NCBI GenBank assembly: GCA_019218415.1
Contig: JAHUUL010000006.1
Location: 1 to 55,231, forward strand
Origin: Dermabacteraceae bacterium TAE3-ERU27
GTDB lineage: Bacteria > Actinomycetota > Actinomycetes > Actinomycetales > Dermabacteraceae
Reading direction: 5' to 3'
DNA: 55,231 nucleotides
Shown here: piece by piece, positions 1 through 8,963 of the stretch
Numbering within the stretch: the stretch's first letter is position 1
Layout: each line of letters opens with the position of its first letter
Position numbers and translations under genes: made by a program
Notes under the pieces: model-generated
Seen by the model: the letters and a program-made list of their open reading frames with translations, nothing else
Told to the model about the DNA's origin: nothing
The model's database searches: none

Positions 1-177
1 GGCGTGGAACTGCATAAGAGCGTGGGCGACGAGGTGCGCGAGGGCGATCTGCTCGCGACCCTGTTCACCGACACTCCCGAACGCTTCGCGCGCGCCCAGC
101 AGGCGATCTCCGGCGCCTGGAGCTACGGTGAGCAGGCCCCCGCACGCCGCGTTGTGATCGACAAGATCACCGCTTAG
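1..177 (+). CDS. deoA: Pyrimidine-nucleoside (thymidine) phosphorylase, C-terminal fragment
   Basis: The window opens inside this gene; 58 codons and a TAG stop remain. The peptide has the GVELHKSVGDEV and GDLLATLFTD pattern of the small C-terminal domain of pyrimidine nucleoside phosphorylases, a biotinyl-like fold with conserved His-Lys and Gly-Asp turns. The family splits thymidine, deoxyuridine or uridine with phosphate, giving base plus (deoxy)ribose-1-phosphate in the cytoplasm. The neighbours fit: deoC, a phosphopentomutase-type mutase and a purine nucleoside phosphorylase lie within 5 kb. The catalytic domain is outside the window, so thymidine versus broad pyrimidine specificity cannot be judged. 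Confidence 0.85.
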   Translation, partial: GVELHKSVGDEVREGDLLATLFTDTPERFARAQQAISGAWSYGEQAPARRVVIDKITA

Positions 178-211
178 AAAGATCACCACTCAGAAGCGGC
201 GCTTACAAAAA

Positions 212-256
212 GAAACGCGGGGCGCCCGGCAAACCAAGCCGGGCGCCCCGCGTTTC
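212..256. terminator. Bidirectional terminator hairpin
   Basis: A perfect 19-bp inverted repeat (212-230 and 238-256) with a 7-nt loop lies between the convergent ends of the phosphorylase and the kinase/NUDIX gene. A-rich bases precede it, which read as a U-run on the opposite strand. It can serve both genes. Confidence 0.85.
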
Positions 257-291
257 ATTGTGCGGCCGGATTTTTCCCGCCGCGGAGACGC

Positions 292-1341
292 TTAGCGCGG
301 CGGGTAGAGCGCCTTTAGCAGCGGCATCACATGCAGGGTCGATAGCGGCGCGAAGCGCACGTCCTCCTGCGGCGCATACAGCGGGCACCAGAGCGATTCG
401 GCGATCTCGGCGCGGACCTCGCCGACGCGCTCCGCCGCGCCCTCAGGGGCCACGAAAACGCCCGCCTCCACGCGCGTGTCGGCCTCGTTAGCAGCCCACT
501 CGCTGAACGATCCGAGCGGCCGCAAAGATGCGGGGGAAACCGTTAGCCCCAGCTCCTCTGCCACCTCGCGGGCGGCGCACTCCCTGTCGCTTTCGCCCGG
601 TTCCAGCTTGCCGCCCGGCAGCATAAAAGCCTCTGTGCCCTTCTTGCGCACGGTCAGCACCTCCGGGCCGTGTTCGCCGTCGCGCACTATGCACAGCGCC
701 GCGATACGCAGCGTATGAGGCGGGTTAACGTAGGCGTCGGCCTCCCAGTAGTCCTCCAGCCTGCGCAGGTGCCGCACCGCTGCCGACATGCTGAGCGGGC
801 GCATTCCCGCGCCCCGCCAGGCCTGCATCTTCTGATGTTCCTCCCGGAACAGAGCGCTGCCGCGCCTAAGCAGGGTGAGCGGCGGCTTACGGTTTTGACG
901 CAGGTCGCGGCCCAGCCGCAGCGCGAAGTTAAGGGCGCGCGGGCGCGAAATCACGACGGCGTCCGCGAGCAGCCCCCGCGCAGCCAGATCAGGGATCAGC
1001 TCGGCCGCGAAAATGCCCTCCGCGACCACCAGGCGCTGCCCCTGCAGCACGAGCTCCCGGCTGCCGGTACGGCGCGAAAGCGGGATCGAATAGGTGGGGA
1101 TCTCCGCCCGGCCCTCGCGCGAGAGCCGCAGCAGGGCCGCCAGCGCCTGTTCCCGGTGCCAGGAGGCGCTGCTGTCCCAATCGACTATGCCGAAGCGGCG
1201 CGGCAGGCCCGGATCGTCTAGATCCCGGTAGAAATCGTCCAGTTCGACCACGGGGGCGCCGAAGCGGGCGGTGAGAACACTCTTGCCGCTGCCCGAAGGT
1301 CCTGCGAGAAGAATGAAACGGACGGGAGCGTGGGGCCTCAT
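292..1341 (-). CDS. Uridine kinase-like P-loop domain fused to a NUDIX hydrolase
   Basis: This 349-aa protein has two domains. Residues 1-205 resemble uridine kinase: a P-loop GPSGSGKS near residue 15, the [11 protein letters not shown] acidic loop typical of nucleoside kinases, and [11 protein letters not shown]. Residues 210-349 are a NUDIX domain with a complete NUDIX box (GGKLEPGES, then REVAEELGL). The P-loop domain would phosphorylate a nucleoside or similar small molecule and the NUDIX domain would hydrolyse a nucleoside diphosphate derivative. The ATG at 1341 is chosen because it directly precedes the kinase fold and lies 8 nt from a TAAAAT box; a longer reading frame upstream would overlap deoC. 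The substrates are unknown. Confidence 0.8.
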   Translation of the reverse strand: MRPHAPVRFILLAGPSGSGKSVLTARFGAPVVELDDFYRDLDDPGLPRRFGIVDWDSSASWHREQALAALLRLSREGRAEIPTYSIPLSRRTGSRELVLQGQRLVVAEGIFAAELIPDLAARGLLADAVVISRPRALNFALRLGRDLRQNRKPPLTLLRRGSALFREEHQKMQAWRGAGMRPLSMSAAVRHLRRLEDYWEADAYVNPPHTLRIAALCIVRDGEHGPEVLTVRKKGTEAFMLPGGKLEPGESDRECAAREVAEELGLTVSPASLRPLGSFSEWAANEADTRVEAGVFVAPEGAAERVGEVRAEIAESLWCPLYAPQEDVRFAPLSTLHVMPLLKALYPPR

Positions 1342-1381
1342 GGGGCACCATTTTACCGCTTGGGCGTGCGAGAATCGGGGC
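1342..1381. promoter_or_regulatory. Compact divergent promoter pair, probably leaderless
   Basis: Only 40 bp separate two divergent ATG codons. On the minus strand a TAAAAT hexamer (1350-1355) ends 8 nt before the kinase/NUDIX start. On the plus strand an extended TG-C-GAGAAT element (hexamer 1370-1375) ends 6 nt before deoC. Neither start has a properly spaced ribosome-binding site, so transcripts beginning at or next to the start codon are likely. No clear -35 boxes are seen. Confidence 0.5.
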
Positions 1382-2047
1382 ATGAACCTTGAAAACGCGA
1401 AACTTGCCCAGATGATTGACCACACCCTGCTCAAGCCCGAGGCGACCCGCGCCGACGTCACCGCGCTGCTGCGCGAGGCCGAGGAGCTGGGCGTCTACAG
1501 CGTCTGCGTTTCCCCGGCGATGCTGCCGGTAGAAACCACCGTTAAGGTGGCCACCGTCTGCGGTTTCCCCTCCGGTAAGCACACCTCCGTCGTGAAGGCC
1601 GCCGAGGCCGCCGAGTCCGTCTCGCGCGGGGCCGACGAGGTGGACATGGTGATCGACCTGGGCAGCGCCGTGGCGAACGATTTCGCCGCCGTCGAGGCCG
1701 ACATCCGCGCCGTGCGCGAAGCGATCCCCGCGCCGACCGTGCTGAAGGTAATCATCGAATCTGCCGCCCTCAGCGACGAGCAGATCGTCGGCTGCTGCCG
1801 CGCCGCAAAACAGGCCGGGGCGGACTTCGTAAAGACCTCCACCGGATTCCACCCGGCGGGCGGGGCCAGCGCCCACGCGGTCAAGCTCATGCGGGAAACG
1901 GTCGGTGAAGAAATGGGCGTCAAGGCATCCGGCGGTATCCGCACCCGCGAGGCTGCCGAGGAAATGGTGGCCGCGGGGGCGAGCCGCCTCGGGCTGTCCG
2001 GCTCCCGCGCCGTGCTCGCGGGCGGCGCTGCCGGCGGCAGCTACTAA
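1382..2047 (+). CDS. deoC: Deoxyribose-phosphate aldolase
   Basis: The 221-aa class I aldolase converts 2-deoxyribose-5-phosphate to glyceraldehyde-3-phosphate and acetaldehyde, the last step of deoxynucleoside breakdown. The start region [11 protein letters not shown], the VDMVIDLG strand with its conserved Asp, the Schiff-base Lys in FVKTSTGF and the second active-site Lys in VKASGGIRT are all present. Length is normal for the bacterial family. The ATG at 1382 is used because it starts the conserved domain; the frame upstream is unrelated sequence over the kinase gene. It stands alone between a divergent promoter and a terminator, facing the mutase gene. Confidence 0.96.
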   Translation: MNLENAKLAQMIDHTLLKPEATRADVTALLREAEELGVYSVCVSPAMLPVETTVKVATVCGFPSGKHTSVVKAAEAAESVSRGADEVDMVIDLGSAVANDFAAVEADIRAVREAIPAPTVLKVIIESAALSDEQIVGCCRAAKQAGADFVKTSTGFHPAGGASAHAVKLMRETVGEEMGVKASGGIRTREAAEEMVAAGASRLGLSGSRAVLAGGAAGGSY

Positions 2048-2083
2048 GCAAGACGCTAGCCGACCCATCGGCCAGGCAGCGTA

Positions 2084-2117
2084 AAGGCGGGGCCTCCCGG
2101 TAAGGAGACCCCGCCTT
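2084..2117. terminator. Convergent terminator after deoC
   Basis: A 14-bp stem with one mismatch (2084-2097 with 2104-2117) and a 6-nt loop lies between the stops of deoC and the mutase. AAGG and CCTT flank the GC core. Confidence 0.75.
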
Positions 2118-2135
2118 CGCTATGCGGTAAAGGGA

Positions 2136-3845
2136 CTAGCCAACTCCCAGCGCGGCAGCGATGTCGGCGCGCACCCGCGCGATCTTCTCCGCACCGTCGG
2201 CACGCGCCTCGCCGACCCCGGCGCTACCCACCCGCTGCACGGCCTCCAGGTAGCACTTGAGTTTTGGTTCGGTACCGGACGGGCGCACGATCACGCGCGA
2301 GCCGTCCTCGGTGGCAAACAGCATGCCGTCGGTAGGCGGCAGGCCGGTGGTCTCCAGGCTGCCCTCCGCGAGATCCTCCACCTGCGAAACCGCGGAGCCC
2401 GCGAGGGAGGTCGGGGGAGCGGTACGCAGGCGCTGCATCATCTTGGGGATCAGCGACAGATCCTCCACGCGCAGCGAAAGCTGATCGGTCACGAACAGGC
2501 CGGTGGCCTGGGCGAGATCGTCCAGCACGCCCACCAGGGTGGTGCCGCGCTGCTTCGCCAGCGCGGCCATTTCTGCCACGACCAGGGCGGCGGAAATGCC
2601 GTCCTTATCGCGCACCACCTCGGGCAGCACGCAGTAGCCGATCGCCTCCTCGTAGCCGAAGCCAAGCCCTGGGGTGCGAGCGATCCACTTGAAGCCAGTC
2701 AGGGTGGTGGCGTGCCCGGCCCCGCTGACGCGGGCGACCTCGGAAAGCCAGCGGGAGGAAACGATCGAGTTCGCGAGGGTGCCCTGCAGCCTGCCTGTCT
2801 GCAGCAGGTAGCTGCCGAGCAGCACGCCGAGCTCGTCGCCGCGCAGCATCCGCCATTCTTCGGTGTGCGGGTCCAGCACGGCCGCAGCGCAACGGTCGGC
2901 ATCGGGATCGTTAGCGATTACCACGTCGGCAGCGACCGCGCGGGCTTTCGCCAGCGCCAGATCGATCGCGCCCTTTTCTTCCGGGTTAGGGAAGGAAACG
3001 GTCGGGAAATCGGGGTCCGGATCGCGCTGCTCCTCAACCGGGTGCACGTCGGTGAAGCCCGCCTTGCGGAAGGCGGCCGACATGGTTTCGTAGCCCACGC
3101 CGTGCATGGCGGTGTGCACGATGCGCACCTCGCGGGGGCCGCCGTTTTCGAGCGCACCCTGAATCTGTTCTAGGTAGGCATCGCGCAGTTCCTCACCGAC
3201 GATGTGCCAGCCGGAGTCGGCGCGCGGAATCTCGCGCACCGCACCGACCGCGGCAATGTGGGCCGCGATCTCGGCATCCGCCGGGGGAACGATCTGCACG
3301 CCGCGACCGTCCTCGTCGCTCAGGCGGCCGCCCAGGTAAACCTTGTAGCCGTTGTCCTGCGCCGGGTTGTGGGAGGCGGTCACCATTACGCCGGCGTCCG
3401 CGTCCAGGTAACGGGTGGCGAAGGCCAGCACCGGGGTCGGCCAGGTGCTCGGCAGCAGGTGCGCTTCGATCCCCGCAGCCGCGAAGATCGCGACTGTCGC
3501 CTCGGCAAAATCGCGCGAGTTGTAGCGGGCGTCGTAGCCGACCACCGCGCGGCCGGGGCGATCCTCACCGGCCAGCTTCTCGTTCATGTAGGTTGCGAGG
3601 CCGCGGGCTGCGCGGGATACCACGGCCAGATTCATGCGATTCGGGCCGGGGCCCATCTTGCCGCGCAGCCCGGCCGTGCCGAACTGCAGCGTGCCCGCGA
3701 AAGCGTCGCTCAGCTCGCGTACCGCCGCCTCGTCGCCGCCCTTCGCGGCGCTCAGCAGGTCGGTAAGTTCCTCGGCGGTAGCCGGGTTCGGGTCGTCCGC
3801 CAGCCACGCCTCGGCGAGCTGCGCCAGTTCTGCCTGAATGCTCAC
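2136..3845 (-). CDS. Phosphosugar mutase (phosphopentomutase/phosphoglucomutase, PmmB type)
   Basis: This 569-aa alpha-D-phosphohexomutase family enzyme has the phospho-acceptor Ser158 in TASHNPAQDNG, the metal loop NDPDADRCAA, the sugar-binding GYEEAIGYCV and the phosphate-binding RPSGTEPK. The length and sequence type match the PGM2/PmmB branch, which tends to isomerise pentose phosphates as well as hexose phosphates. The GTG start overlaps the stop of the purine nucleoside phosphorylase gene (GTGA, 3842-3845), so the two are translationally coupled. Together with the phosphorylases and deoC this suggests that it moves phosphate from C1 to C5 of (deoxy)ribose. A role as glucose mutase cannot be excluded. 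Confidence 0.9.
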   Translation of the reverse strand: MSIQAELAQLAEAWLADDPNPATAEELTDLLSAAKGGDEAAVRELSDAFAGTLQFGTAGLRGKMGPGPNRMNLAVVSRAARGLATYMNEKLAGEDRPGRAVVGYDARYNSRDFAEATVAIFAAAGIEAHLLPSTWPTPVLAFATRYLDADAGVMVTASHNPAQDNGYKVYLGGRLSDEDGRGVQIVPPADAEIAAHIAAVGAVREIPRADSGWHIVGEELRDAYLEQIQGALENGGPREVRIVHTAMHGVGYETMSAAFRKAGFTDVHPVEEQRDPDPDFPTVSFPNPEEKGAIDLALAKARAVAADVVIANDPDADRCAAAVLDPHTEEWRMLRGDELGVLLGSYLLQTGRLQGTLANSIVSSRWLSEVARVSGAGHATTLTGFKWIARTPGLGFGYEEAIGYCVLPEVVRDKDGISAALVVAEMAALAKQRGTTLVGVLDDLAQATGLFVTDQLSLRVEDLSLIPKMMQRLRTAPPTSLAGSAVSQVEDLAEGSLETTGLPPTDGMLFATEDGSRVIVRPSGTEPKLKCYLEAVQRVGSAGVGEARADGAEKIARVRADIAAALGVG

Positions 3846-4684
3846 TTGCTGCTCTCCTTCTCCTTGGCGATTGCCAGCAGGGATTCGGCCAGCAGCCGCG
3901 AAATGCGCGGGGCTGCCTCCTGCCCGGCTTCGATGACTTCCTCGTGCGAAAGGGGAGTTTCGCTGATGCCCGCAGCCAGGTTGGTGACCAGGGACAGCCC
4001 CAGAATCTCCATCCCCGCTTCGCGCGCGGCGATGGCTTCAAGCGCGGTAGACATGCCGACCAGGGTCGCCCCCATGATCCCGGCCATCTTCACCTCGGCG
4101 GGAGTCTCGTAACTCGGGCCGGAGAACTGCATGTAAACACCCTCCGGGGTTCCCGGCTGCACCCGCTGCACGATCTCGCGCAGGCGCGGTGTGTAGAGGT
4201 CGGTGACGTCCACGAAGTTTGCGCCGCGCAGGGGGGTCGCCCCGGTGAAGTTGATCTGGTCGCGGATCAGGACCGCCGTCCCGGGTTTCCAGCTCCTGTC
4301 CAGGCCGCCGCAGCCGTTGGTGAGGACCACGGTTGAGCAGCCCGCCGCAGCGGCGGTGCGCATACCGTGCACTACCGGCTCCACGCCCTTGCCCTCGTAA
4401 TAGTGGGTACGCGCGCCGAGCACGAGCACGTGCACGTCGGTACCCGTGATCTTGATGCTGCGCAGGGTGCCGACGTGCCCGGCCAGCGCGGGGGCCGAAA
4501 AGCCCTCCACATCCGTGGCGGGAGCCTGCCAAACTTCCTCGCCGATCAGGTCCGCCGCCTGGGACCAGCCGGAGCCGAGCACGACCGCGATGTCGTGCCG
4601 GGGGACGCCGCTTAGGCGGGCAATGGTTTCTGCCGCGCGCTGGGCCAGCGCGTAGGGATCGGTGCTGTCAAAAGAATCTGCCAT
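3842..4684 (-). CDS. punA: Purine nucleoside phosphorylase (trimeric class)
   Basis: The 280-aa enzyme cleaves purine (deoxy)nucleosides with phosphate. It shows the trimeric PNP signatures: phosphate loop VVLGSGWSQA, GHVG, the phosphate-binding R-x-HYYEG stretch, MQFSGPSYETPAE, GMSTALEAIAA and SLVTNLAAG, which carries the base-binding Asn. An in-frame TTG two codons upstream (4690) is possible, but the ATG at 4684 sits 7 nt after a TAGTTT -10-like box, the leaderless arrangement seen elsewhere in the window. The gene overlaps the downstream mutase by 4 nt. Confidence 0.93.
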   Translation of the reverse strand: MADSFDSTDPYALAQRAAETIARLSGVPRHDIAVVLGSGWSQAADLIGEEVWQAPATDVEGFSAPALAGHVGTLRSIKITGTDVHVLVLGARTHYYEGKGVEPVVHGMRTAAAAGCSTVVLTNGCGGLDRSWKPGTAVLIRDQINFTGATPLRGANFVDVTDLYTPRLREIVQRVQPGTPEGVYMQFSGPSYETPAEVKMAGIMGATLVGMSTALEAIAAREAGMEILGLSLVTNLAAGISETPLSHEEVIEAGQEAAPRISRLLAESLLAIAKEKESSK

Positions 4685-4697
4685 AGACAAGAAACTA
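4685..4697 (-). promoter_or_regulatory. Candidate leaderless promoter of punA-mutase
   Basis: On the minus strand TAGTTT (4692-4697) is followed by 7 nt and the ATG. No Shine-Dalgarno sequence lies at a suitable distance and no convincing -35 was found. Confidence 0.4.
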
Positions 4698-4755
4698 GCG
4701 CAGGAATATCTCCCTGTGCGAGGACTTGCCGGTAGCGGGCGGGAGCCGGGCCGGT

Positions 4756-6534
4756 TTAGTCGGAAATCTGACAGAAAACCGCGCCGGAGGAAACGCTCGC
4801 GCCGACCTCTGCCGTAAGCTCGCGCACGACGCCGCTGCGGTGGGCGTTCACCGGCTGCTCCATCTTCATGGCCTCCAGCACCAGCAGCAGATCGCCTTCC
4901 TCGACGCTCTCACCCTCCTTGACCGCGACCTTTACGACAGTGCCCTGCATGGGGGCGCGAACGGCGCCATCGCCCGCGGCGCTGACCTTCGCTCCGCGCC
5001 CCGACCTGCGCCTGGGCAGCGGGCGGGCGGGCTGCGGGGCGCGCAGCGAGGCGGGCAGACTCACCTCTATGCGCCTGCCGTCTATCTCCACGGTGAGCTT
5101 TTCCCGCTCGTCTTCGCCGTGCCCCGCGCCGGGCAGCGGCTGCGGGGTGAACTTGGCGGTACATTCCGTCTCGATCCAGCGGGTGTGGATCGTGAACGGC
5201 GCCTGCGGATCCTCCGGGGCGAACGCCGGATCGCGCACCACCTCGCGGTGGAAGGGCAGAGCGGTGGGGATACCGGAAATCTGGAATTCCGCGAGCGCGC
5301 GGCGGGCCCGGGCCAGCGCCTGCTGCCGATCGCGCCCGGTAACGATGAGCTTGGCGAGCAGCGAATCGAAATTGCCGCCCAATTCGTCCCCGGCCTGGAA
5401 ACCGGTATCTACGCGCACGCCCGGCCCGGCGGGGAGCACGAACTCGTTCAGCCTGCCGGGAGCCGGTAGGAAGTTACGCCCCGGGTCCTCGCCGTTAATA
5501 CGGAACTCGATGCTGTGCCCGCGCAACGGCGGATCGCTCTCCTCCAGGCGCGCCCCGGCGGCTATCTCCAGCTGAGCCTGCACCAGGTCGATCCCCGTGA
5601 CTTCCTCACTCACCGGATGCTCCACCTGGAGCCTGGTGTTCACCTCCAGGAACGACACCGTGCCGTCGGCCGCTACCAGGAACTCGCAGGTGCCGGCACC
5701 GACGTATTTAGCGGTGCGCAGTATCTCCCGCGAAGCGCGGTACAGCTCGGCCTCCTGCTGCGGGGTCAGGAACGGCGCGGGGGCCTCCTCGACCAGTTTT
5801 TGGTGGCGGCGCTGCAGGGAACAGTCGCGGGTAGAAATCACCTGCACGTTGCCGTATTCGTCGGCCAGGCACTGGGTCTCGACGTGGCGGGGCCTTTCCA
5901 GGTAGCGCTCCACAAAGCATTCCCCGCGCCCGAAAGCGACGGTGGCTTCACGGACCGCGGAGGCGTAAAGCTCGCGCACCTCGTCCTCTTTGTAGGCGAC
6001 CTTCAGGCCGCGCCCGCCGCCGCCGTAGGCGGCCTTAATGGCGATGGGCAGGCCGTGTTGGCGGGCGAACGCCACCACCTCGTCGCTGCCCTCCACGGGG
6101 CTTTCCGTGCCCGCCACCAGCGGGGCCTTCGCCTGCTGCGCCACCTTGCGGGCGGAAACCTTGTCGCCGAGCAGCTCGATCGCTTCGGGGGAGGGGCCGA
6201 TCCAGACCAGCTTCGCCTCCCTAACCGCGCGGGCAAACTCCGCGCTTTCGGCCAGGAAGCCGTATCCGGGGTGCACCGCCTGCGCCCCGCTGCGGCGCGC
6301 CACGTCAAGCAGCTTCTCGATCACCAGGTAGGAATCCTGGGGGCCCTGACCGCCCAGGGCGTAGGCCTCATCAGCCACCTTCGTGTGCAGCGCGTCCCTG
6401 TCGGGATCTGCATAGACCGCGATGCTGCGCAGCCCCGCGTCACGGCAGGCACGCGCGATACGAACGGCGATCTCGCCCCGGTTCGCGATCAGCACGCTGT
6501 CAAAAGAGCGTCGCTGTTTCCTCTTGGCGGGCAT
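4756..6534 (-). CDS. accA: Acyl-CoA carboxylase alpha chain (biotin carboxylase plus BCCP)
   Basis: The 592-aa protein joins biotin carboxylase (about residues 10-455) to a C-terminal biotinyl domain (about 520-592). Seen are [14 protein letters not shown], the ATP-grasp glycine loop [25 protein letters not shown] and the biotin-acceptor Lys557 in EAMKMEQPV. It carboxylates biotin with ATP and bicarbonate and supplies the AccD partner, making malonyl- or methylmalonyl-CoA. It lies in the same minus-strand run as maf, DUF885, accE and accD, the block around accA3/accD5 in mycobacteria. A purine-rich ribosome-binding site precedes the ATG. A short basic leader (PAKRKQRRS) comes before the fold. 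Confidence 0.95.
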   Translation of the reverse strand: MPAKRKQRRSFDSVLIANRGEIAVRIARACRDAGLRSIAVYADPDRDALHTKVADEAYALGGQGPQDSYLVIEKLLDVARRSGAQAVHPGYGFLAESAEFARAVREAKLVWIGPSPEAIELLGDKVSARKVAQQAKAPLVAGTESPVEGSDEVVAFARQHGLPIAIKAAYGGGGRGLKVAYKEDEVRELYASAVREATVAFGRGECFVERYLERPRHVETQCLADEYGNVQVISTRDCSLQRRHQKLVEEAPAPFLTPQQEAELYRASREILRTAKYVGAGTCEFLVAADGTVSFLEVNTRLQVEHPVSEEVTGIDLVQAQLEIAAGARLEESDPPLRGHSIEFRINGEDPGRNFLPAPGRLNEFVLPAGPGVRVDTGFQAGDELGGNFDSLLAKLIVTGRDRQQALARARRALAEFQISGIPTALPFHREVVRDPAFAPEDPQAPFTIHTRWIETECTAKFTPQPLPGAGHGEDEREKLTVEIDGRRIEVSLPASLRAPQPARPLPRRRSGRGAKVSAAGDGAVRAPMQGTVVKVAVKEGESVEEGDLLLVLEAMKMEQPVNAHRSGVVRELTAEVGASVSSGAVFCQISD

Positions 6535-6590
6535 ACGGGCCTTCCCTTCCCTGGCTCAATCGCCGAGCATAGCGAAGAAAGAAGGCCCGT
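6535..6590 (-). promoter_or_regulatory. accA upstream region: TATGCT box inside a 10-bp inverted repeat
   Basis: Perfect 10-bp arms (6535-6544 and 6581-6590) are separated by 36 nt and enclose a minus-strand TATGCT -10-like box (6566-6571). The arm nearest accA covers its ribosome-binding site. The repeat could be an operator, or, in read-through RNA from maf, a stem that hides the start of accA. Confidence 0.4.
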
Positions 6591-6624
6591 ACCCCATTAC
6601 CGTTCGGTTACCCCCGCGCGGGTG

Positions 6625-7236
6625 TTAGCCGCGCCAAAAAGCGTCTATGCCGACGCCGCAGCCGGACAGCAGTTCGCGCAGGAGGGGCAGGGAAAGGCCG
6701 ACCACCGAATGGGGATCACCCTCCACGCCGTCGAGCAGGCAACCGCCCAGGCCGTCTATCGTGAAAGCGCCCGTCACGCCGAGCGGCTCCCCGGTGGCGA
6801 TGTAGGCGTCGATCAGTTCGTCGCTGACGTCACCGATATGCACCAGTGTGGAGGCGGTCGCCCCTAGGGTGCCGCCCGAACCGTCTGCGCGGTTATCGCA
6901 CAGCCAGTGACCGGTGTGCAGCACCCCCGTCTTGCCGCGCATCGCCAGCCAGCGTTCGCGCGCCACCTCGGGGGTGTGCGGCTTGCCGAGCAGCTGCCCG
7001 CCGACCTCGAACAGGGAATCGCAGCCCAGCACGAAACCGTCGTAATCGCTGCGCTCCACCGCCGCCAGGCACTTGGCGCGCGCCAGCGCCAGCACGCTAT
7101 CCTCCGGGCCGGGATTATCCAGGCCGCGCAGCAGCGCCTCTTCGTCCAGGTCCACCGGCAGCGTTTCGTGCGCGATACCGGCCCTGGTCAGCACCTCGCG
7201 GCGCCCCTGCGAGGCGGAGGCGAGCAGGAGCCTCAC
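6625..7236 (-). CDS. maf: Maf family nucleotide pyrophosphatase
   Basis: The 203-aa protein begins with LLLASASQGRREVLTRAG, the Maf phosphate-binding start, followed by the conserved Glu/Asp region (LDEEALL), LARAKCLAA, VLGCDSLFEV, LGKPHTPEVARERW and ITGAFTIDGLGG-like positions. Maf proteins hydrolyse modified or canonical nucleoside triphosphates to monophosphates. The GTG at 7236 is selected because it overlaps the DUF885 stop by 4 nt and directly starts the fold; the open frame upstream is a shadow of DUF885. The gene lies between accD/accE and accA as in mycobacteria. It ends 90 bp before accA. Confidence 0.92.
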   Translation of the reverse strand: MRLLLASASQGRREVLTRAGIAHETLPVDLDEEALLRGLDNPGPEDSVLALARAKCLAAVERSDYDGFVLGCDSLFEVGGQLLGKPHTPEVARERWLAMRGKTGVLHTGHWLCDNRADGSGGTLGATASTLVHIGDVSDELIDAYIATGEPLGVTGAFTIDGLGGCLLDGVEGDPHSVVGLSLPLLRELLSGCGVGIDAFWRG

Positions 7237-8909
7237 TTGAGGGCCTGGCGCAGCACCGACAGCGGCAGCGAACCGAGGCGCAACGCGCGTGCGTGGAAAT
7301 CGCGGGCGCTTTCGCCGGCGGCCTCCGATTCCGCGCGCAACTGCTCCCACAGCCGCTGGCCGACCTTGTAAGACGGTGCCTGTCCCGGCCAGCCGAGGTA
7401 GCGGTTCAGCTCGAAGCGGCGCTGATTGACCTCCATGCCCCAGTTGTCGGCCATGAACTCCCAGGCCTTGTCGTAGGTCCACGCGCCCTCACCGAACGGC
7501 GCGGGCATGTCGAAACCGCAGTGCATGCCGATGTCGAGCACGACGCGGCCCGCGCGCATCCGCTGCGCGTCCAGCATGCCCAGGCGGTCGCCGTCGTCAT
7601 CCAGGTAGCCCAGCTGCTCCATCAGGCGTTCCGCGTAGAGCGCCCAGCCCTCGCCGTGGCCGGAAACCCAGCAGCCCAGGCCGCGCCAGCGGTTCAGGCT
7701 GCGCCCCGCCAGCACCTGGGTGCCCAGCTGCAGATGGTGCCCCGGCACGCCCTCGTGGTAGACGGTCGTGGTCTCGGTCCAGGTGTGGAACTCGGTGACG
7801 CCGGTCGGCACATCCCACCACATGCGGCCCGGACGGCTGAAGTCCTCGCTGGGGGCGGTGTAGTAGATGCCGCCCGCGCCGGTCTGGGCGATGCAGCACT
7901 CTAGCGCCAGCAGTTCCTCCGGAATATCGAAGTGGGTGCCGCGCAGCTCGCGCACCGCCTGATCGGAAAGCTCCTGCATCCAGCGCTGCAGGTTGTCCGT
8001 GCCGTGGATCGTGCGGGCCGGGTCGGCATCCAGGCTGTCGCGCGCGGCCTGCACCGAACGGCCGCCGCCGTTGCCGTAGTGGGCGTTAATGCGCTCGGCC
8101 ACCTCTTCCTGCTCCGCGATGATGCGCTGCAGTTCCTCGGTGCCCCAGGCGTAGGTTTCCTCCAGGTCGATCTCTTCGCCCAGGAAGTTACGCGAGTAAA
8201 GCTGGTATGCCTCGCGGCCCACGCCGTCGCTCGCGCGCCCGTGCGGGGCCATCTCGCGCAGCGTCTCGGCCAGTTCGCCGTAGGCCGCTGCGGCTCCCTG
8301 CGCGGCGGCAAAGACCCGCTCGCGCAGCCCCTCGCTACCCTGCGCGTTCTGCGCAAAACGCATGAAGAAACCATCCGCCTCGGCCAGGTTCTGGGCGTCC
8401 TCGGCCCCCAGCAACAGCATCCGCTGGGAGCTCATGACCGACTGCTCCATGCCGTAACGCAGCGACTCCTGCCAGCTGCGCAGCGACTGGGGCAGCTTCT
8501 CCAGGCGGGTGGCGATAACCTCCCAGTCCGCCTCCGTCTTGCTCGGCATCAGGTCGAACACCTGGCGGGCACCCTGGATCGGTGAGGTCAGGTTGTTGAC
8601 CTGCGTGTGGGGGATCAGGGCCTCCGCGAACTCAACCTGCAGGCCGAGGCGCTCCTTGAGGGCCGCGCGGGTAACCGCATCCACCTCGTCCTCGTCGGCT
8701 ACGCCGTCCAGCGCGCTCAGCAGATCGCGGGTCACCTGGGTGACCGCCTCGATGCCGGCGGGGGAATAGTCGGTCACTTCGGTGTCGTAACCGGCAACGC
8801 CCATGGAGGTAGCCGCGAAGGGATCCATGTGGGCCACGGTGTCCAGGTAGCCGTCGGCCAGGCGATCTATCGCGGTGGGGGTACGTTCTGCGGTGTTATC
8901 GGTGCTCAT
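7233..8909 (-). CDS. DUF885 family zinc-dependent peptidase-like protein
   Basis: The 558-aa protein belongs to DUF885, whose members resemble M32-type zincin carboxypeptidases. The metal site is visible as YHEGVPGHHLQ, an HExxxGHH variant, with a later GHGEGWALYAERLM that supplies the further Glu ligand. There is no signal peptide, so a cytoplasmic role is likely. The natural substrate of actinobacterial DUF885 proteins is not established. It is translationally coupled to maf by a 4-nt overlap and follows accE after about 50 bp. Confidence 0.88.
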   Translation of the reverse strand: MSTDNTAERTPTAIDRLADGYLDTVAHMDPFAATSMGVAGYDTEVTDYSPAGIEAVTQVTRDLLSALDGVADEDEVDAVTRAALKERLGLQVEFAEALIPHTQVNNLTSPIQGARQVFDLMPSKTEADWEVIATRLEKLPQSLRSWQESLRYGMEQSVMSSQRMLLLGAEDAQNLAEADGFFMRFAQNAQGSEGLRERVFAAAQGAAAAYGELAETLREMAPHGRASDGVGREAYQLYSRNFLGEEIDLEETYAWGTEELQRIIAEQEEVAERINAHYGNGGGRSVQAARDSLDADPARTIHGTDNLQRWMQELSDQAVRELRGTHFDIPEELLALECCIAQTGAGGIYYTAPSEDFSRPGRMWWDVPTGVTEFHTWTETTTVYHEGVPGHHLQLGTQVLAGRSLNRWRGLGCWVSGHGEGWALYAERLMEQLGYLDDDGDRLGMLDAQRMRAGRVVLDIGMHCGFDMPAPFGEGAWTYDKAWEFMADNWGMEVNQRRFELNRYLGWPGQAPSYKVGQRLWEQLRAESEAAGESARDFHARALRLGSLPLSVLRQALK

Positions 8910-8963
8910 ACGGAAAAGTGTACGGGGCGAACCGTTGGTGCGAACGCTTTCGGCGGGCGAAAA

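Noticed and set aside
1342-1461. Longer N terminus for the kinase/NUDIX protein
   Set aside because: The extra 40 residues overlap deoC on the opposite strand, are not kinase-like and would place the start far from the TAAAAT box.
5515-6867. 450-aa plus-strand open frame over the biotin carboxylase gene
   Set aside because: Antisense shadow; the minus strand has the full biotin carboxylase signature.
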